DNA from: Agapetus fuscipes
Taxonomy: Eukaryota > Arthropoda > Insecta > Trichoptera > Glossosomatidae
Direction: 5' to 3'
Assembly (NCBI GenBank): GCA_951799405.1
Contig: OX637353.1
Location: 3,472,001 to 3,536,000, forward strand
Length of the DNA stretch: 64,000 nt
Position 1 is the first letter of the stretch. Each line of letters starts with the position of its first letter. Under the pieces are notes generated by a model. The model had not been told where the DNA came from and searched no databases. It was given only the letters and a program-made list of their open reading frames with translations. This document shows, piece after piece, positions 10,721 through 21,542 of this stretch. The position numbers were made by a program, and so were the translations under genes.

Positions 10721-11749
10721 TGTAAAGAACTTTAATCTGAGTTTATTCCTAAAAGTTAAGTAAATTCAAGTGATGGTAATTGCTATTCAAAATTAAGGGT
10801 GATTGAGAGGTCAGCGCGCCCAACTTTGATGACCGAAATAACCCATATTTTGAATGGTAAGGTAGTATTTTATCTCCAGTTTAAATTAACACATAAAATA
10901 AGGTATTTTTTTCCATAAAATACCAATTCAAAATAATTTTATTTACGGAGATACCTTAAATGGAGATTTCCACTGTTCTTATGAATAAATCCTAACTTTT
11001 TTTTATTTCAAAACATTCATTTTGATTAGTTTTATTTTTTCTACTTGTTAGTTGTTTTTTTTTACTTTTCATTGATTTTTTATGATTATTTAAAAAGTAC
11101 CCAAATTTTGCATACGATATTGTAGCTAAATTCGTCTTTTGATGGTTTATTTTCCTTTTAGGATTTGAAGAGATAATTTTTATGTTTTCAATGCATTACT
11201 TGTTTTATTTTTTCTCCTCTAATTTATAATTAATAATGGAAAAAGAAAGATTTTCATACAAAAAATGATCCAGTCTTTGGCGCCACGGATAAACTGTGGC
11301 GGATTCGTGAACTGGCTTTAAATATAATATCTCCTCCGTTTTTGACCAAAAAATTATGAGTCCAAAATTTAAGTGTAACGGAGTTCAAGCGTTTACGTTA
11401 AAACTGGACCAAACAGGTACAAAAACGCATGAAAACCAAAACGCCAGCTCGAGATGCTGTTTAAGATTCGATACATTTTTCGCATGCGGTCTATTTCCTA
11501 TAGTTACGAGAATTTTACACTTCGGGTATACTCGTATATCTTCGTATATCGACGGAAATGCACGAGTGGCTGTGGTTTAGTAAAATACGTATATACAGGT
11601 ATTCCACTAGAATGATTCATTGGCAAAACATAAATTATTTCGCGGTGTCAGAATATCGTCGCCTTACTTTCAAAACCTCGTATCTCAAAAAAAAAAATAT
11701 TTTGCTTAAGTACTTCTTTCTATATAATATTACATAACTACTACATACT

Positions 11750-12345
11750 CGATGGTTTGAGCATGTGGAGAGAATGAATGAGGAAAGACTGACGAAGAAA
11801 GTATATGTGGCAAGAATGGAAGGGCGTGGGTTCGAATCCCGGCGGAGCACAAAAAATATACCATTTATATTTTCAAATTTGCTCTTCGCTGAGATGAAAA
11901 ATTCATAAACCTTTACCAAAGACTGGAGGAAATGAAAGAAGTATGTAAGGAAAGATAGAAATGGCGGTTGATCTGTAATGTTGGCGGCTTGGGTTTATAA
12001 AATTGGAATTTGTTTTAGTTTTGATGTCCATAGAAATGATTATTTATTGATTTAAATTGTCGTGTATGTTCCTTGACTTATAGGTTGGTATGCGGCTGAC
12101 CACCCATGCTGTAAAAATGGTTCAATTTGCCAATATCACCCCTGTCTCAGGGAAGGACGGCAAGAGTTGCAGGGTGTATGTCCATTTGAGATTTGGTTTT
12201 TATGTTGTAGGTTCACATGAGGCATGTGCAAGCGCAAACTTGTACGTGTCTGGTTGTGAGAATGCATGTAATGTGAATCTCCAATGTAACATATCTTTGC
12301 AACTTACATTAGATTAGATTAAAATTGATATAAATCTCTGCAGCT
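11750..12345 (+). mobile_element. RTE-like LINE 3' end with SINE piece inside, plus RepA
   Basis: Residues like WFEHVERMNEERLTKKVYVAR (11750-11825) match the C-terminal part of the LINE at 47225. At 11826 the sequence switches to an S2 SINE fragment (GGGTTCGAATCCCGGCGG, to about 11925) and returns at LEEMKEVCKERKKW-type coding near 11926. The 3' untranslated region then runs directly into a full RepA (12069-12345) with a GATTAGATTA tail. About 60 codons between the two LINE parts are missing. Confidence 0.65.
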
Positions 12346-12440
12346 TAGATTAGATAAGTAAATTATTTAAGTTAACCTGCTTTGTTTCATTGCTATAAAA
12401 ATCACTTTAAGCAGAAATAAAGCACTTACTGCCTCTTTAA

Positions 12441-13339
12441 CCCATCCGCATACCGTTATTTTGAAAAAAGTGTGCACAAAAATATACTAATTTATTTTAT
12501 CCCCGAAATCACAAAAGTGGCCCCGCCCGGTGGGGTGTGTCATGGCTTGTTAAACTGTGGCGCGCTAAACTTACTTCCTCAGAAATAATCTATCCAGAAA
12601 AGGGTAACGCGCACTAAACAGTTTGATTTTTTGTGGTAAAAGTTAGTTGAACCAATCAGAACGCTCACCGCGACACGTACTTTTGAAGCGCCAAAAGTGT
12701 TCAAATTCAACTGACTTGTTATTATTTTATTTATTTATTTTTTTGTTTTGTTGTACTGATGGCCATAAAAGTCCATGTACAGGATATATAAAATAGCAAT
12801 AAACGGCATTAGTCAGCAAAAATATGCAATATAACAGAGTCCGAACAAGCTACAATAATAAACTGTTTCAAAAAACTACAACTATTGCCGTTTTACCAAT
12901 TAATACGGTACTAATAATTATTACGCACGTAATCACTCGAGTGTCTAGATCAGATATGTGATAAATTGTCGATAAAACTCAAAAAAAAACTCCATAAAAC
13001 ATTACGACTGCGAAGTAAAAATTTGAATTTTGACTGACTTTAGTTGGCTCTCACAGTGATATCTATCGTCGAATTCCGTAAATAAGTTTTAAAATCAAAG
13101 GGCTAATTTGTTCCTCATAGGGACATCTATTGCCTAATTCCGTAAATAAGTTTAAAAATACAACCAATGCTTTACAAAAGTTTTCTGTATTGACATGTAG
13201 ATGTCACAGAAAAAAGCAACTGTATAATATGAACTACACACAGGCGGGGGAGTGGCTAAAACCGCCAGCGTTTGGCGGCCGGTATTTTAGCGTGAAATAT
13301 TATCAGGCGCCATATCTTGGCGGCTGATATGCCGATGGG
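12441..13339. mobile_element. 899-bp TTAA-flanked TIR element
   Basis: TTAA lies at 12437-12440 and 13340-13343. Inverted ends read CCCATCCGCATACC on the left and CCCATCGGCATATC on the right, 12 of 14 matching. TTAA with CCC at the tips is typical of piggyBac-type elements. There is no transposase. Near the right end are GC-rich words (GGCGGCCGG, GGCGCC, GGCGGC) unlike the AT-rich interior. Confidence 0.6.
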
Positions 13340-14937
13340 TTAATTGTACATTTGCTAAGAAAAAAAGTAGGTAGTATCTGTCACTTACTGCTTTTATGCT
13401 TAGTTTTTCTTATAACCAAAAAGCAGTAAGTGTTATAATTTTATGAATTGTTAATTTATTTTCATATTTTTTAATAGTTATACGTAAAAGGTCACTCACA
13501 AAAACCATGGTAAAAAATTGAAACTGAAATCTTTAAATTTAAATAAGTTAGCCAAACAAACTCAAGTTTGAAGTAGATTATCTCAAAACAAATATTTTGC
13601 AGATACTTCCTTTTTGGTAAGCAGGGCAGAACAGCAGAACGTCGCACTGGTAAATAAAAATAATGCTCTGCACACAAATCCGTGTTTGTATTCAAGATGC
13701 AATAAATTGTTATAGTTTGTGTACAACACTCATACAACACTATTATGTGTGCTGAATCTTTTATCTGAAGATTCACAATTAATTATATAAAAAGTAAAAC
13801 GCTCTCAAGGAGCGTTGTGTTACTTTCTATACATTTTTGTGAAAAATGAAATGTGTAACAAATAATAAATTAATTTATTTCGAAATAAAGTAAATACTTT
13901 TATTTAAAAAATGTACAACTTATTGCTTTTAATGAAAGTCAGGATTTTTTTGATATATTATAAAAAAGAAACACAAAATGGCTAAGAAAAGTTTCTAAGC
14001 CCTACCGGTGAATTCTAAAAGCGTTTACCTAACCATAGCGTTTATCCAAAAGTTTATAAAAACTAAATCGCTGGGGAGTAACGCCATCTAATCATGGTGA
14101 GTCAAAGTTATTTGACATAAAATTACGATTTTAGTTTCATAAAACAATTAAAGAGGTTCTTTAGTCCCGATATTAATAATCTTCTTAAGCTCTCGTATAA
14201 CCTTAAAGGTTGAAATCTACTTTTAGATTAATTTCTTATATTTTGAGAAAAAAAGGCTGTTTTACCGGTTTTTTGTACATTAGTGCAACAAGTCAAACAT
14301 ACAAAACATCACACGTAATTTCCCATCATTCTTATTTTTTGACTTATTGTTCTTTAATTAGAAGCGTGCGATATATGAAAAAAATATCCATGGATGTGTG
14401 AGATAGACGAAACTGTACTTTTACACGCCTTTGTTATAATGACAAAACATGCTCTGGTCACACGTCCTACGTGTGGAGTCAAGATGCAAAAAAAGTTAAA
14501 TAATTTTAACATAGAATAATACTTATGTCAAATCTGTTCTTTTTGCAATTTTTGATGCATAACTTACTGTATGAGCCATGCAGTCGTATATACTCAACAA
14601 TAGCGTTTAAACACAAGTTTATAAAAACTAAAACGCTCGCTAAGAGCGTCAAGAAAATTTACATAATTTTTTTATGAAACGTAATGCTTGAGTAAGAACA
14701 TTAAGTTATATACTTCAGCAACGACATCTGCCCATGATCAGTCAAAGTTATTTGACATAAAATTACAATTTTAGTTTCATAAAACAATTAAAGAGGTTCT
14801 TTAGTCCCGATATTAATAAACTTCTTAAAGTCTCGTATACCCTTAAGTGTACCTTAGTTGCATGGTAATTACATCTCTGCAAAATAAAATAAACTTAAGA
14901 TACTTTTTATTGAAGCAACTATGTATGGAACAGACTG

Positions 14938-15052
14938 CCACCCAGAGTGAGGAATTCCAAATCTGTGTGTGAGTTTTGGGGAGATCTTACGACACACCTT
15001 ATAAGAAGTCTTATCCAGCCCTTGAGGTGTGACACACACAAAAACGGCGCTC
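14938..15052 (+). mobile_element. L2-like LINE 3' fragment
   Basis: Matches the end of the L2-like coding region (AACAGACTGCCACCC, then ACACACCTTATAAGAAGTC) and its untranslated tail CTTGAGGTGTGACACACAC with AACGGCGCTC. The coding part is internally shortened. Confidence 0.65.
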
Positions 15053-15054
15053 TA

Positions 15055-15315
15055 TAATAATCTATAATCTATAATCTAAGCTGCAAGGATATGTAAGCAT
15101 TTAAGGCTCATATGAAATGCATGCCCACAGACAGGCACATGTAGGTTCGCGCCTACACATTCTGCATGTGTGCATACAAATAAAGAAAACCTCACATGGA
15201 CATAAACCTTGCAACTCCTGCCGCCGTTCCCTAAACCGGGGTGGCATTGGCAAAAGTGAACCGATTTTTACAGCACGGGTGGTCAGCCTCGTACCAACCT
15301 ATCAGTCAAGTCTTT
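15055..15315 (-). repeat. RepA copy, full length
   Basis: Runs from a (TCTATAA)n-like tail and AAGCTGCAAGG to TATCAGTCAAG. It abuts the L2-like tail on its left and is close in sequence to the younger plus-strand copy at 9576-9854. Confidence 0.7.
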
Positions 15316-15344
15316 GTTTAAATAAGATTTTTTATTATGTATTA

Positions 15345-15500
15345 TATCTATAATCTATAATCTAAGTTGCAAGGATATATTCATTCAAAGCTCTCAGATG
15401 TATGCCCACAAACAAACACGTGTAGTTCGCGCTTATAAATGCTGATTGTGTACTTACAAATAAAATCCAAACCTCAAAAACCCAAACCAAAAATCCAAAC
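15345..15500 (-). repeat. RepA fragment
   Basis: Tail-proximal half only, from AATCTAAGTTGCAAGG to AAAATCCAAACCTC, where it stops. It is of the subfamily with CACGTGTAGTTCGCGC, as at 48605 and 59465. Confidence 0.55.
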
Positions 15501-15524
15501 TTTAAATCATATATTGACAGGATC

Positions 15525-15900
15525 TTGAACATACAAATCAGAATATTAAAATGCATAGTTCCAAAAGAAATAAAAAAAGAAGCAAAAGATAATCACAATA
15601 TGTTATTTAACTATGTCAACGTCTTATCGGTGGAAAATCTATGCAAATACAAAATAATGACGGATCATTTTCTTGACGATGGGCACAAAATAAAAATATC
15701 ACACCCGATTGAGACAAGACTAGTTTCGGCACAGCGGCTGAGGGAGCCTCGGCAGGTAAACTACTACGGGAAAAGAACATTGGCATGTGTTAAATTATTT
15801 AATCAGCATCCAAAAAGTATAAATGAAGAAAAAAAATATAAATAGATTTAAAAAAAACATTAAGATCCACTTAAAGGTAAATGTATAAGGGTTTAAGAAA
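15525..15900 (+). pseudogene. Possible LINE C-terminal fragment
   Basis: An open frame of 106 codons ends with YYGKRTLACVKLFNQHPKSI and, past its stop, IKIHLKVN-like residues. This resembles the extreme C-terminus of some non-LTR reverse transcriptases, where a Trp- or Phe-Asn-x-Leu-Pro motif precedes a short helix. The middle shows no motif I can name. It could also be chance. Confidence 0.25.
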
Positions 15901-15959
15901 CAAATATGTAATGTAACCTGCAGACAAGCCTCGGCTTTGCGGGAACAAATAAATACATG

Positions 15960-16830
15960 TATGTATTGTTAAAAATATTAAGAGGAAACCTCAAGGGCTA
16001 CAGAATTGAAAAATAGGTATTTGTAAAATCTGTTGCTGTCTCGCATTGCCCGCACAATCGAGCTATCGATGTGTGAGTGAGGCTGTCAATGTATGCGTGC
16101 CACACTGCCCCTCCCCCCTCCCCTCGACAAGTACCCGCGCAGGTGATCCCGGCTGTTCTAATTTACTTGCCAGTCTATTTAGATGACAATCGATGTTAGA
16201 GGCCCACGGGCGGCTTGAACAACTCTAACATCAGGTAACATCACTAACCACACGATAAGAAGAAGAAGTGATTTTTACACCCAACTTTAGATTTATTTAC
16301 AATATTATTAATATTCGTGTGATTTTAGTATTTCAATAAAAAAATTCAAGAAAATGTTTATTAGTAACACTTTTTTTATTACCTTCCAACAATCGAACAG
16401 CACAATATTGTGCTAAAAATATACTTCATGCAAAATATTCTAACTGGAAATATCGATATCAATGAACAACACTAGGATATCGATAAATTAATTATCGACT
16501 ACGTGTCACGTCACGAGTGTATACCACAGAAGGAATATACTGAAAACAATAACAATAAATTGTACAGAGAACTGCACTCGACTTTCTTGCATCAACGAAA
16601 CCACAAAAAGTGTGTGTAAAGCTAAAATGATGTGCCAGCCAGCCATGTGTTATTTCAGTATGAAATAAAGCAATCCATGTAGATTGTAGTATGAAGGCCT
16701 TACAAACAAATTTGTATGAAAATAATAAGTTTGTATAGAGACTACCATTTTTTTTTGTTTTTCTGGAAAAATAATAATTGATTATTATAGGTATTATTGT
16801 AATGTGTAAAATTGCAATGCATCGTTTTTT
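15960..16830. other. Intronic DNA without recognised features
   Basis: I see no exon, SINE or LINE motif here. A GC-rich patch at 16040-16230 holds runs of C and two CTATCGAT-type words. The rest is AT-rich. Confidence 0.4.
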
Positions 16831-16839
16831 GTTTAACCA

Positions 16840-17340
16840 ATGGTGTTCCGAGATATTCGCAAACGATTGCTTTTTTTATATGGCAACCCACAAAAAATGA
16901 CTTTTTTGGAAAAAATGTTTATAACTGTCTGGTAGAACTAATAAAGCAATGACTACACAGAAAATTTAACGAAAATCGTTGGAGCCGTTTTTGAGAAAAT
17001 CTCATTTTAAGTTTTTAGGTGCTCGGGAGCCATCTTAAATATTAGAAATAACAAAAAATGTTGAATGAACAATTACAGATATTTATTAAAACCATCTATA
17101 AAAGTTTTAAAATAGCTGTTTTTTTTGCATTATAATGTCTTTTTAGAATTATTAAAAAAAAAAAATTCACACACACACACACACACACACACATACAGCC
17201 GGACGTTTTTGCTGCAAGATAGTGTTTTTTGGCATGTCCTGCACCAGGACAACTCATTTCCGTGAAAATCTCGATTTTTTTTTTCTCGCCAAAACAAAAC
17301 TTTCTTTACTCCGTACCGGGAGCAAGAAAGTAAAAATCAA
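16840..17340 (+). repeat. Repeat E arm with CA microsatellite
   Basis: Shares with 41425-42205 and 48985-49375 the words GGAGCCGTTTTTGAGAAAA, GGACGTTTTTG, AGTGTTTTTTGGCATG, AGGACAACTCATTTCCGTG and a terminal AAGAAAGTAAAAA. A CA run at 17167-17193 sits just before the GGACGTTTTTG word, where the other copies also carry microsatellites. Confidence 0.6.
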
Positions 17341-17344
17341 ATCC

Positions 17345-19050
17345 CAATTTTTCGAGATTTCTGCTTATATGTAATTCGTGTTTGGATTCAGACTTTTGCA
17401 TGTTTTTTTTAACAGATATCACATATACCTAGTGACGCACATTTTGATGTTGAAATGAATGGACTTGTTTTTATCAAATCTTTCGTTTTCTTCAAAAGTC
17501 AGTTTGAGCTCAATTTATTGAATAGTTTTTTCTGTATCAAAAAAATTAAATAAAAAAATTGACACCAAAAGATTTTTGCCAGCCGGCCCTGGTCAAAGGA
17601 AGCAATAAAAAAGTGTATAATGGAATATCTCCTTATTTTCGCAGCAATTATTATTGCTTTTTCTTCCTTTGTCTGTATACGCATTAGTCCGCCCGTCCCC
17701 AACCTCAAGCCTCCCCCCGCAAAGCGCGATAGGGACAACTGCAGCTTGGACCAAAAATACCTATTAAAATTACACAAAATCAACGTTTCGTAATCCCCTG
17801 TTCCCTTCTCCAAAACTTGACCGATTTAACTAATTTTTTTCTTTAATAAATAAAGATAGACTTTGGCCGTGTTTCTATGTTTTCCTTTTTTTATATAATT
17901 TAGACAATTTTGTTTTCTGGATGTTTAAACACAGCGAAAAATCTGACAAATTTTATGGGTTTTTGAATGTTTATATCTCTTTTAATAATTAATTTATGAA
18001 AAAAAAGAAAACCGAGGGACATGCCAATAGTAGTCATTGATTTTTGAGACAAAAATGATTGCTCTACTAACATTATCCAGGGAGAAAACAGGGGAAAACG
18101 TTTGTATGGCGTAACGGCCCTTTTGTTTCCTCTTAAGAGCGCTCTCGAAAATTTTTAATTTTAAAATCTGCGTTCGCTTAATACCTATCTATGCCACAGC
18201 CGCGCACTCGGAGCTCTTATTTTGTAGTTTTTGAAAGGTACGTATATTAACTTATAATATCTGTGGACTACAAATTATTTTAACCAAAAAAGACATATAT
18301 ATATATGTCTCAACTTACTTACGAAAATGGTCATTAGTAATAAAAATAACAAAGAACTTCACAGTTGCATTTCATTAGTAATAAAAATAACAAAGAACTT
18401 CACAGTTGCATTTCCATGTGTACAAAAAACTCGGCACAACGAAAAAAAAATCTTGAATGTTGGTGCCATTTCAAATAACGGCTGCCGACTAGACCGGAAA
18501 TAACTAGAGTTGACAGATAACACACGTTATAAATATTGTGATCGCCAAAGTCGTGGCAATATTTCATATTTTAACTTTATCACTTTTCATTTCATATTTC
18601 ATATTTTAACTTTATCACATTATAACCACTGCAACGTGTGACAGGAGAGAAACGCAAGTGGTAGCATGTCGCTGCCTTTGTTCTTGTTTGCCGTAGAGAC
18701 CATTAAGCTAATTTTACATGAGCAATTTTTGCATGTGTAGGTACTGGACCAATGTGTCTTATGAAAACAGGAAATTGATTTCAAAAATATTTAAAACAAC
18801 TCTCACATTACGAATTTTACGCTTATTCTTAGCTCAGATTGTGAAGAATTTTATTCTTATGACAACTGCAGTATGTATCAAATCAGCACGTTAGTTTCCG
18901 CTCCTCTATGTTATTACTCATAGTAGCTTGCAGTACACTTTTTGGCAGCCATTTTTTTATGCCGGTCAGATAGACTCAACGTTTTCCATCCTTCAACAAC
19001 AAAACTAAAAATGTTCAACAATAAATCAATAGTTTCGCAAATTATATTTT
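17345..19050. other. Intronic DNA with small local duplications
   Basis: No coding exon is recognised. A 41-bp unit (CATTAGTAATAAAAATAACA...) is repeated directly at 18333-18414, and TTTCATATTTTAACTTTATCAC is duplicated near 18560-18620. The open frame at 17499-17813 (minus) has no recognisable motif. Confidence 0.4.
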
Positions 19051-19074
19051 TAGTAATAATAATATCAGGATGAT

Positions 19075-19215
19075 TTTTGCGAGCGCTGTTTTTGTGTAAA
19101 TCACACCCCAAGAGCCCCCAGCGAGCTTGGTCGTCGCTAAAGAAAGCGTCGATTCTCAATCAAGACCAAGTTGCTGTAGGGCTGGATGAACTTTGGTGAC
19201 GGGTCTTGGTAATGG
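19075..19215 (-). mobile_element. SINE S2, 3' part
   Basis: Minus-strand S2 body and tail: GCAACTTGGTCTTGATTGAG, TAGCGACGACCAAGCTCGC, GGGGCTCTTGGGGTGTG and ACACAAAAACAGCGCTC. The head is missing. Confidence 0.6.
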
Positions 19216-19384
19216 TTTGTGTATTTCCACTTTATTAATTCATTAGAACTTTGAAAAACATTAAATAAAAAAAAAACAAGTTTTTAGTTACTCGTAAGCG
19301 TAACTACAGATGTTATGGATATGTGAAGGTTCCAAGGAATTTTATGAAAAAAGTGGTCAATATAGTGCATACACGCAGAATTTC

Positions 19385-19650
19385 TTAGTAATCTAATCTA
19401 ATCTAATCTAATCTAAGCTGCAAATATATATATCATTTAAGATTTATACTAAATGCATTCCCACAAGCAGATATGTATAATTTCGCGCTAACACATGCCG
19501 CATGTGGACCTATAATATAAAAACCCAATCTCAAATGAACATAAGCCTTGCAACTCTTGCCGTCCTTCCCTGAAACAGGGGTGACATTGGCAAAGTGAAC
19601 CAATTTTTATATTATGGGTGGTCAGCCGCATAACAACCTATAAGTCAAGG
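19385..19650 (-). repeat. RepA copy with (TCTAA)n tail
   Basis: Begins with TCTAATCTAATCTAATC, the complement of the variable 3' tail, then AAGCTGCAAATATATA, and runs to ACCTATAAGTCAAGGA. It is close to the copy at 60885-61140. Confidence 0.75.
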
Positions 19651-19824
19651 ATAAATAGGTAAATATTTAGTTTTTACATACTGTAAAATTGCGTTTCCTT
19701 TCTCGCAATTTCGCTTTCTTGATGACTAAAATTATTTTTTAGCGTAAAATCCGTAGGAAGTAGAATGTCGACCGATTATTTCTAAAATAGTAATAATAAA
19801 TTTCTAAGTTAAGTATCAAAGTCT

Positions 19825-20025
19825 TAATCTAAATTAAAGTTGCAAAGATATATATCATTTCAGATTCATATTAAATACATTCCCACAAGCACACACATAG
19901 TAGTTGAACATAAGCCCTGCAACTTTTTTCGACCTTCCCAGAAACAGGGGTGACATTAGCAAAGTTAACCATCTTTGTACAGTATGGGTGGTCAGCTTCA
20001 TACCAACCTATAAGTCAAGGAATGT
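19825..20025 (-). repeat. RepA copy, internally deleted
   Basis: Runs from AAAGTTGCAAAGATATA to ACCTATAAGTCAAGGA but lacks the part between TTCCCACAAGCACACAC and GAACATAAGCCCTGC. Confidence 0.6.
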
Positions 20026-20802
20026 ATTATTAAGAAATTTTTGATTGCAAAAAATAATATTTTTGTAAAAATGTAACATGGAAAATCGTAAAATGTGCTC
20101 GCTTCGAAAATGTTGCATATCACTTGCCGAGTTTTTTATGAGCGAGTTTTAGCTAAAAAAAAAAAGTGACGCAGCTCCGTCCTCTGTGGGCCTCGGAGGC
20201 GGTCTGCGGATTTGCGCCGCGAATCTCGCATTTAAAAGCCATTTGTAAAATAATAATAAAAAATACATCTTGTGAAATTAAAAATTTGAAAAAAAATACA
20301 ACTAAGCTCAAGATTATATTGTTCAATATTTGAAAATAATTGGGCACAAATAACCATTTTTTGAGACTTTATTCGAAGATACAATGTACACTTTTTTGTC
20401 CGTTTTTGCTTCTAGATTTTTTTTTTTAATTCAGTTTTCTTCATCTGAATCACATTTTAAATCACACCACGAACTAAAACAGGATATAAAGTATATTTGT
20501 AATTTTTTTTTAGATTTCAAAACACCACCAATTTACAGAAAAACTGGTTCAAAAATTGTATGTTTTCCACTTACCGCAAGAAGGTGTTCGTAATTTATAT
20601 TTTTTCAAGTAATAAAAGCGTTTATAGACATATATTATTTGATGCATATTGCAAATGAAATGTTTAACTAACACTTAAAGTTATCAAAAATTTATATTTG
20701 TCCATATTTATTGAAAAAAAACCACGTCAAAAACTGTGTTTTCGAGAAATTTCCTAGCACCCTCTTAAGATAATCAAGGAAAATTAAAAAAAATAAAAAA
20801 AA

Positions 20803-20880
20803 AATGAACATAAGCCCTGCAACTCTTGCCGACATTCCCTGAAACAGGGGTGACATTGGCAAAGTGAACCATTTTTTACA
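20803..20880 (-). repeat. RepA fragment
   Basis: Central piece only, from GAACATAAGCCCTGCAAC to TTTTTTACAGTAT, followed by a short (TA)n stretch. Confidence 0.5.
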
Positions 20881-20929
20881 GTATATATATATATATACAC
20901 AAGGATAATTTATTTATAAGGTACACATA

Positions 20930-21010
20930 ATTGAAGAGCGCCGTTTTTGTGTGTCACACCTCAAGGGCCCTCTCAAATCACGGATAAGATTTTTTGTAAA
21001 GATGCGTCTT
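20930..21010 (-). mobile_element. L2-like LINE tail fragment
   Basis: On the minus strand it reads GGGCCCTTGAGGTGTGACAC and ACAAAAACGGCGCTC, the 3' untranslated end of the L2-like LINE. Confidence 0.55.
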
Positions 21011-21034
21011 TAGTGCTCCTTTAACCCTTTGGCT

Positions 21035-21206
21035 GCGGCTGGCATGCATAGATGTCATGACGTAACTTGCATACAGTGCGGCTGGCATGCATAGATGTCA
21101 TGACGTAACTTGCATACAGTGCGGCTGGCATGCATAGATGTCATGACGTAACTTGCATACAGTGCGGCTGGCATGCATAGATGTCATGACGTAACTTGCA
21201 TACAGT
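21035..21206 (+). repeat. 43-bp tandem repeat, four exact-length units
   Basis: Exactly 172 bp, four copies of a 43-bp unit starting GCGGCTGGCATGCATAGATG. A partial fifth unit with changed order follows to about 21230. Each unit contains the palindrome GTCATGAC and a TGACGTAA word like a CRE half-site. TTAACCC lies 10 bp upstream (21021). The array ends about 330 bp before the frame of the L2-like LINE opens at 21543. Confidence 0.85.
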
Positions 21207-21542
21207 GCGGCTGGCATCTATGCATGTCATCGAAGTTTAAAGCATCCCCTGACATCGGTGTTCAAATTTTTCAAACTTTTTTGTTGCTTACATTATAGGT
21301 ACACTAATATAATCTCATATTATACATATTTTGAAAATATTCTTTCTCAAATATTTCGTCAGAACAGCTCGATCTCTCGTCCCGCGAGTGTGTACCAATG
21401 TTTATAAACAAAATCCAGGCAAGTATACTCTATTCAGATAGGTATAACTGTTTAAGTTTTTTGTTTTTTTGTAAAATAACTAATATATTTTTTTCTTTAG
21501 TGACGAGTATTTAAGTGAGTAAATAAATTGTTTAAAACCTAA

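Larger units (their letters stand above)
10797..14202 (+). mobile_element. TTAA-flanked element nested in its own family
   Basis: It starts GGGTGATTGAGAGGTC after TTAA (10793-10796) and ends CTCGTATAACC before TTAA (14203-14206). The right TTAA-element copy shows the empty site with a single TTAA (near 50480), so the limits are exact. Its first 500 bp match the host element closely. The interior after about 11260 is different and resembles the third copy at 37847. It contains an RTE-like LINE 3' end and a second TTAA element at 12441-13339. No long coding frame is present. Confidence 0.75.
7370..14842 (+). mobile_element. TTAA-flanked composite element, left copy
   Basis: It begins GGGTGATTGAGAG after TTAA (7366-7369) and ends CTCGTATACCC before TTAA (14843-14846). 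The right end read inward is GGGTATACGAGA, so the ends form imperfect inverted repeats. The same sequence occurs in reverse at 49835-58107 with the same ends and TTAA on both sides. Removing nested insertions leaves about 3.4 kb. The first 500 bp are the best-conserved part of the family, and no transposase is present. TTAA duplication is known for piggyBac-superfamily transposons; the ends here are not canonical piggyBac ends. A SINE, a RepA copy and a second element of the family are nested in it. Confidence 0.7.

Noticed and set aside
21035..21206. CRISPR-like array
   Set aside because: The 43-bp units are head to tail with no spacers. The same is true of the 89-bp units at 58723-59074.
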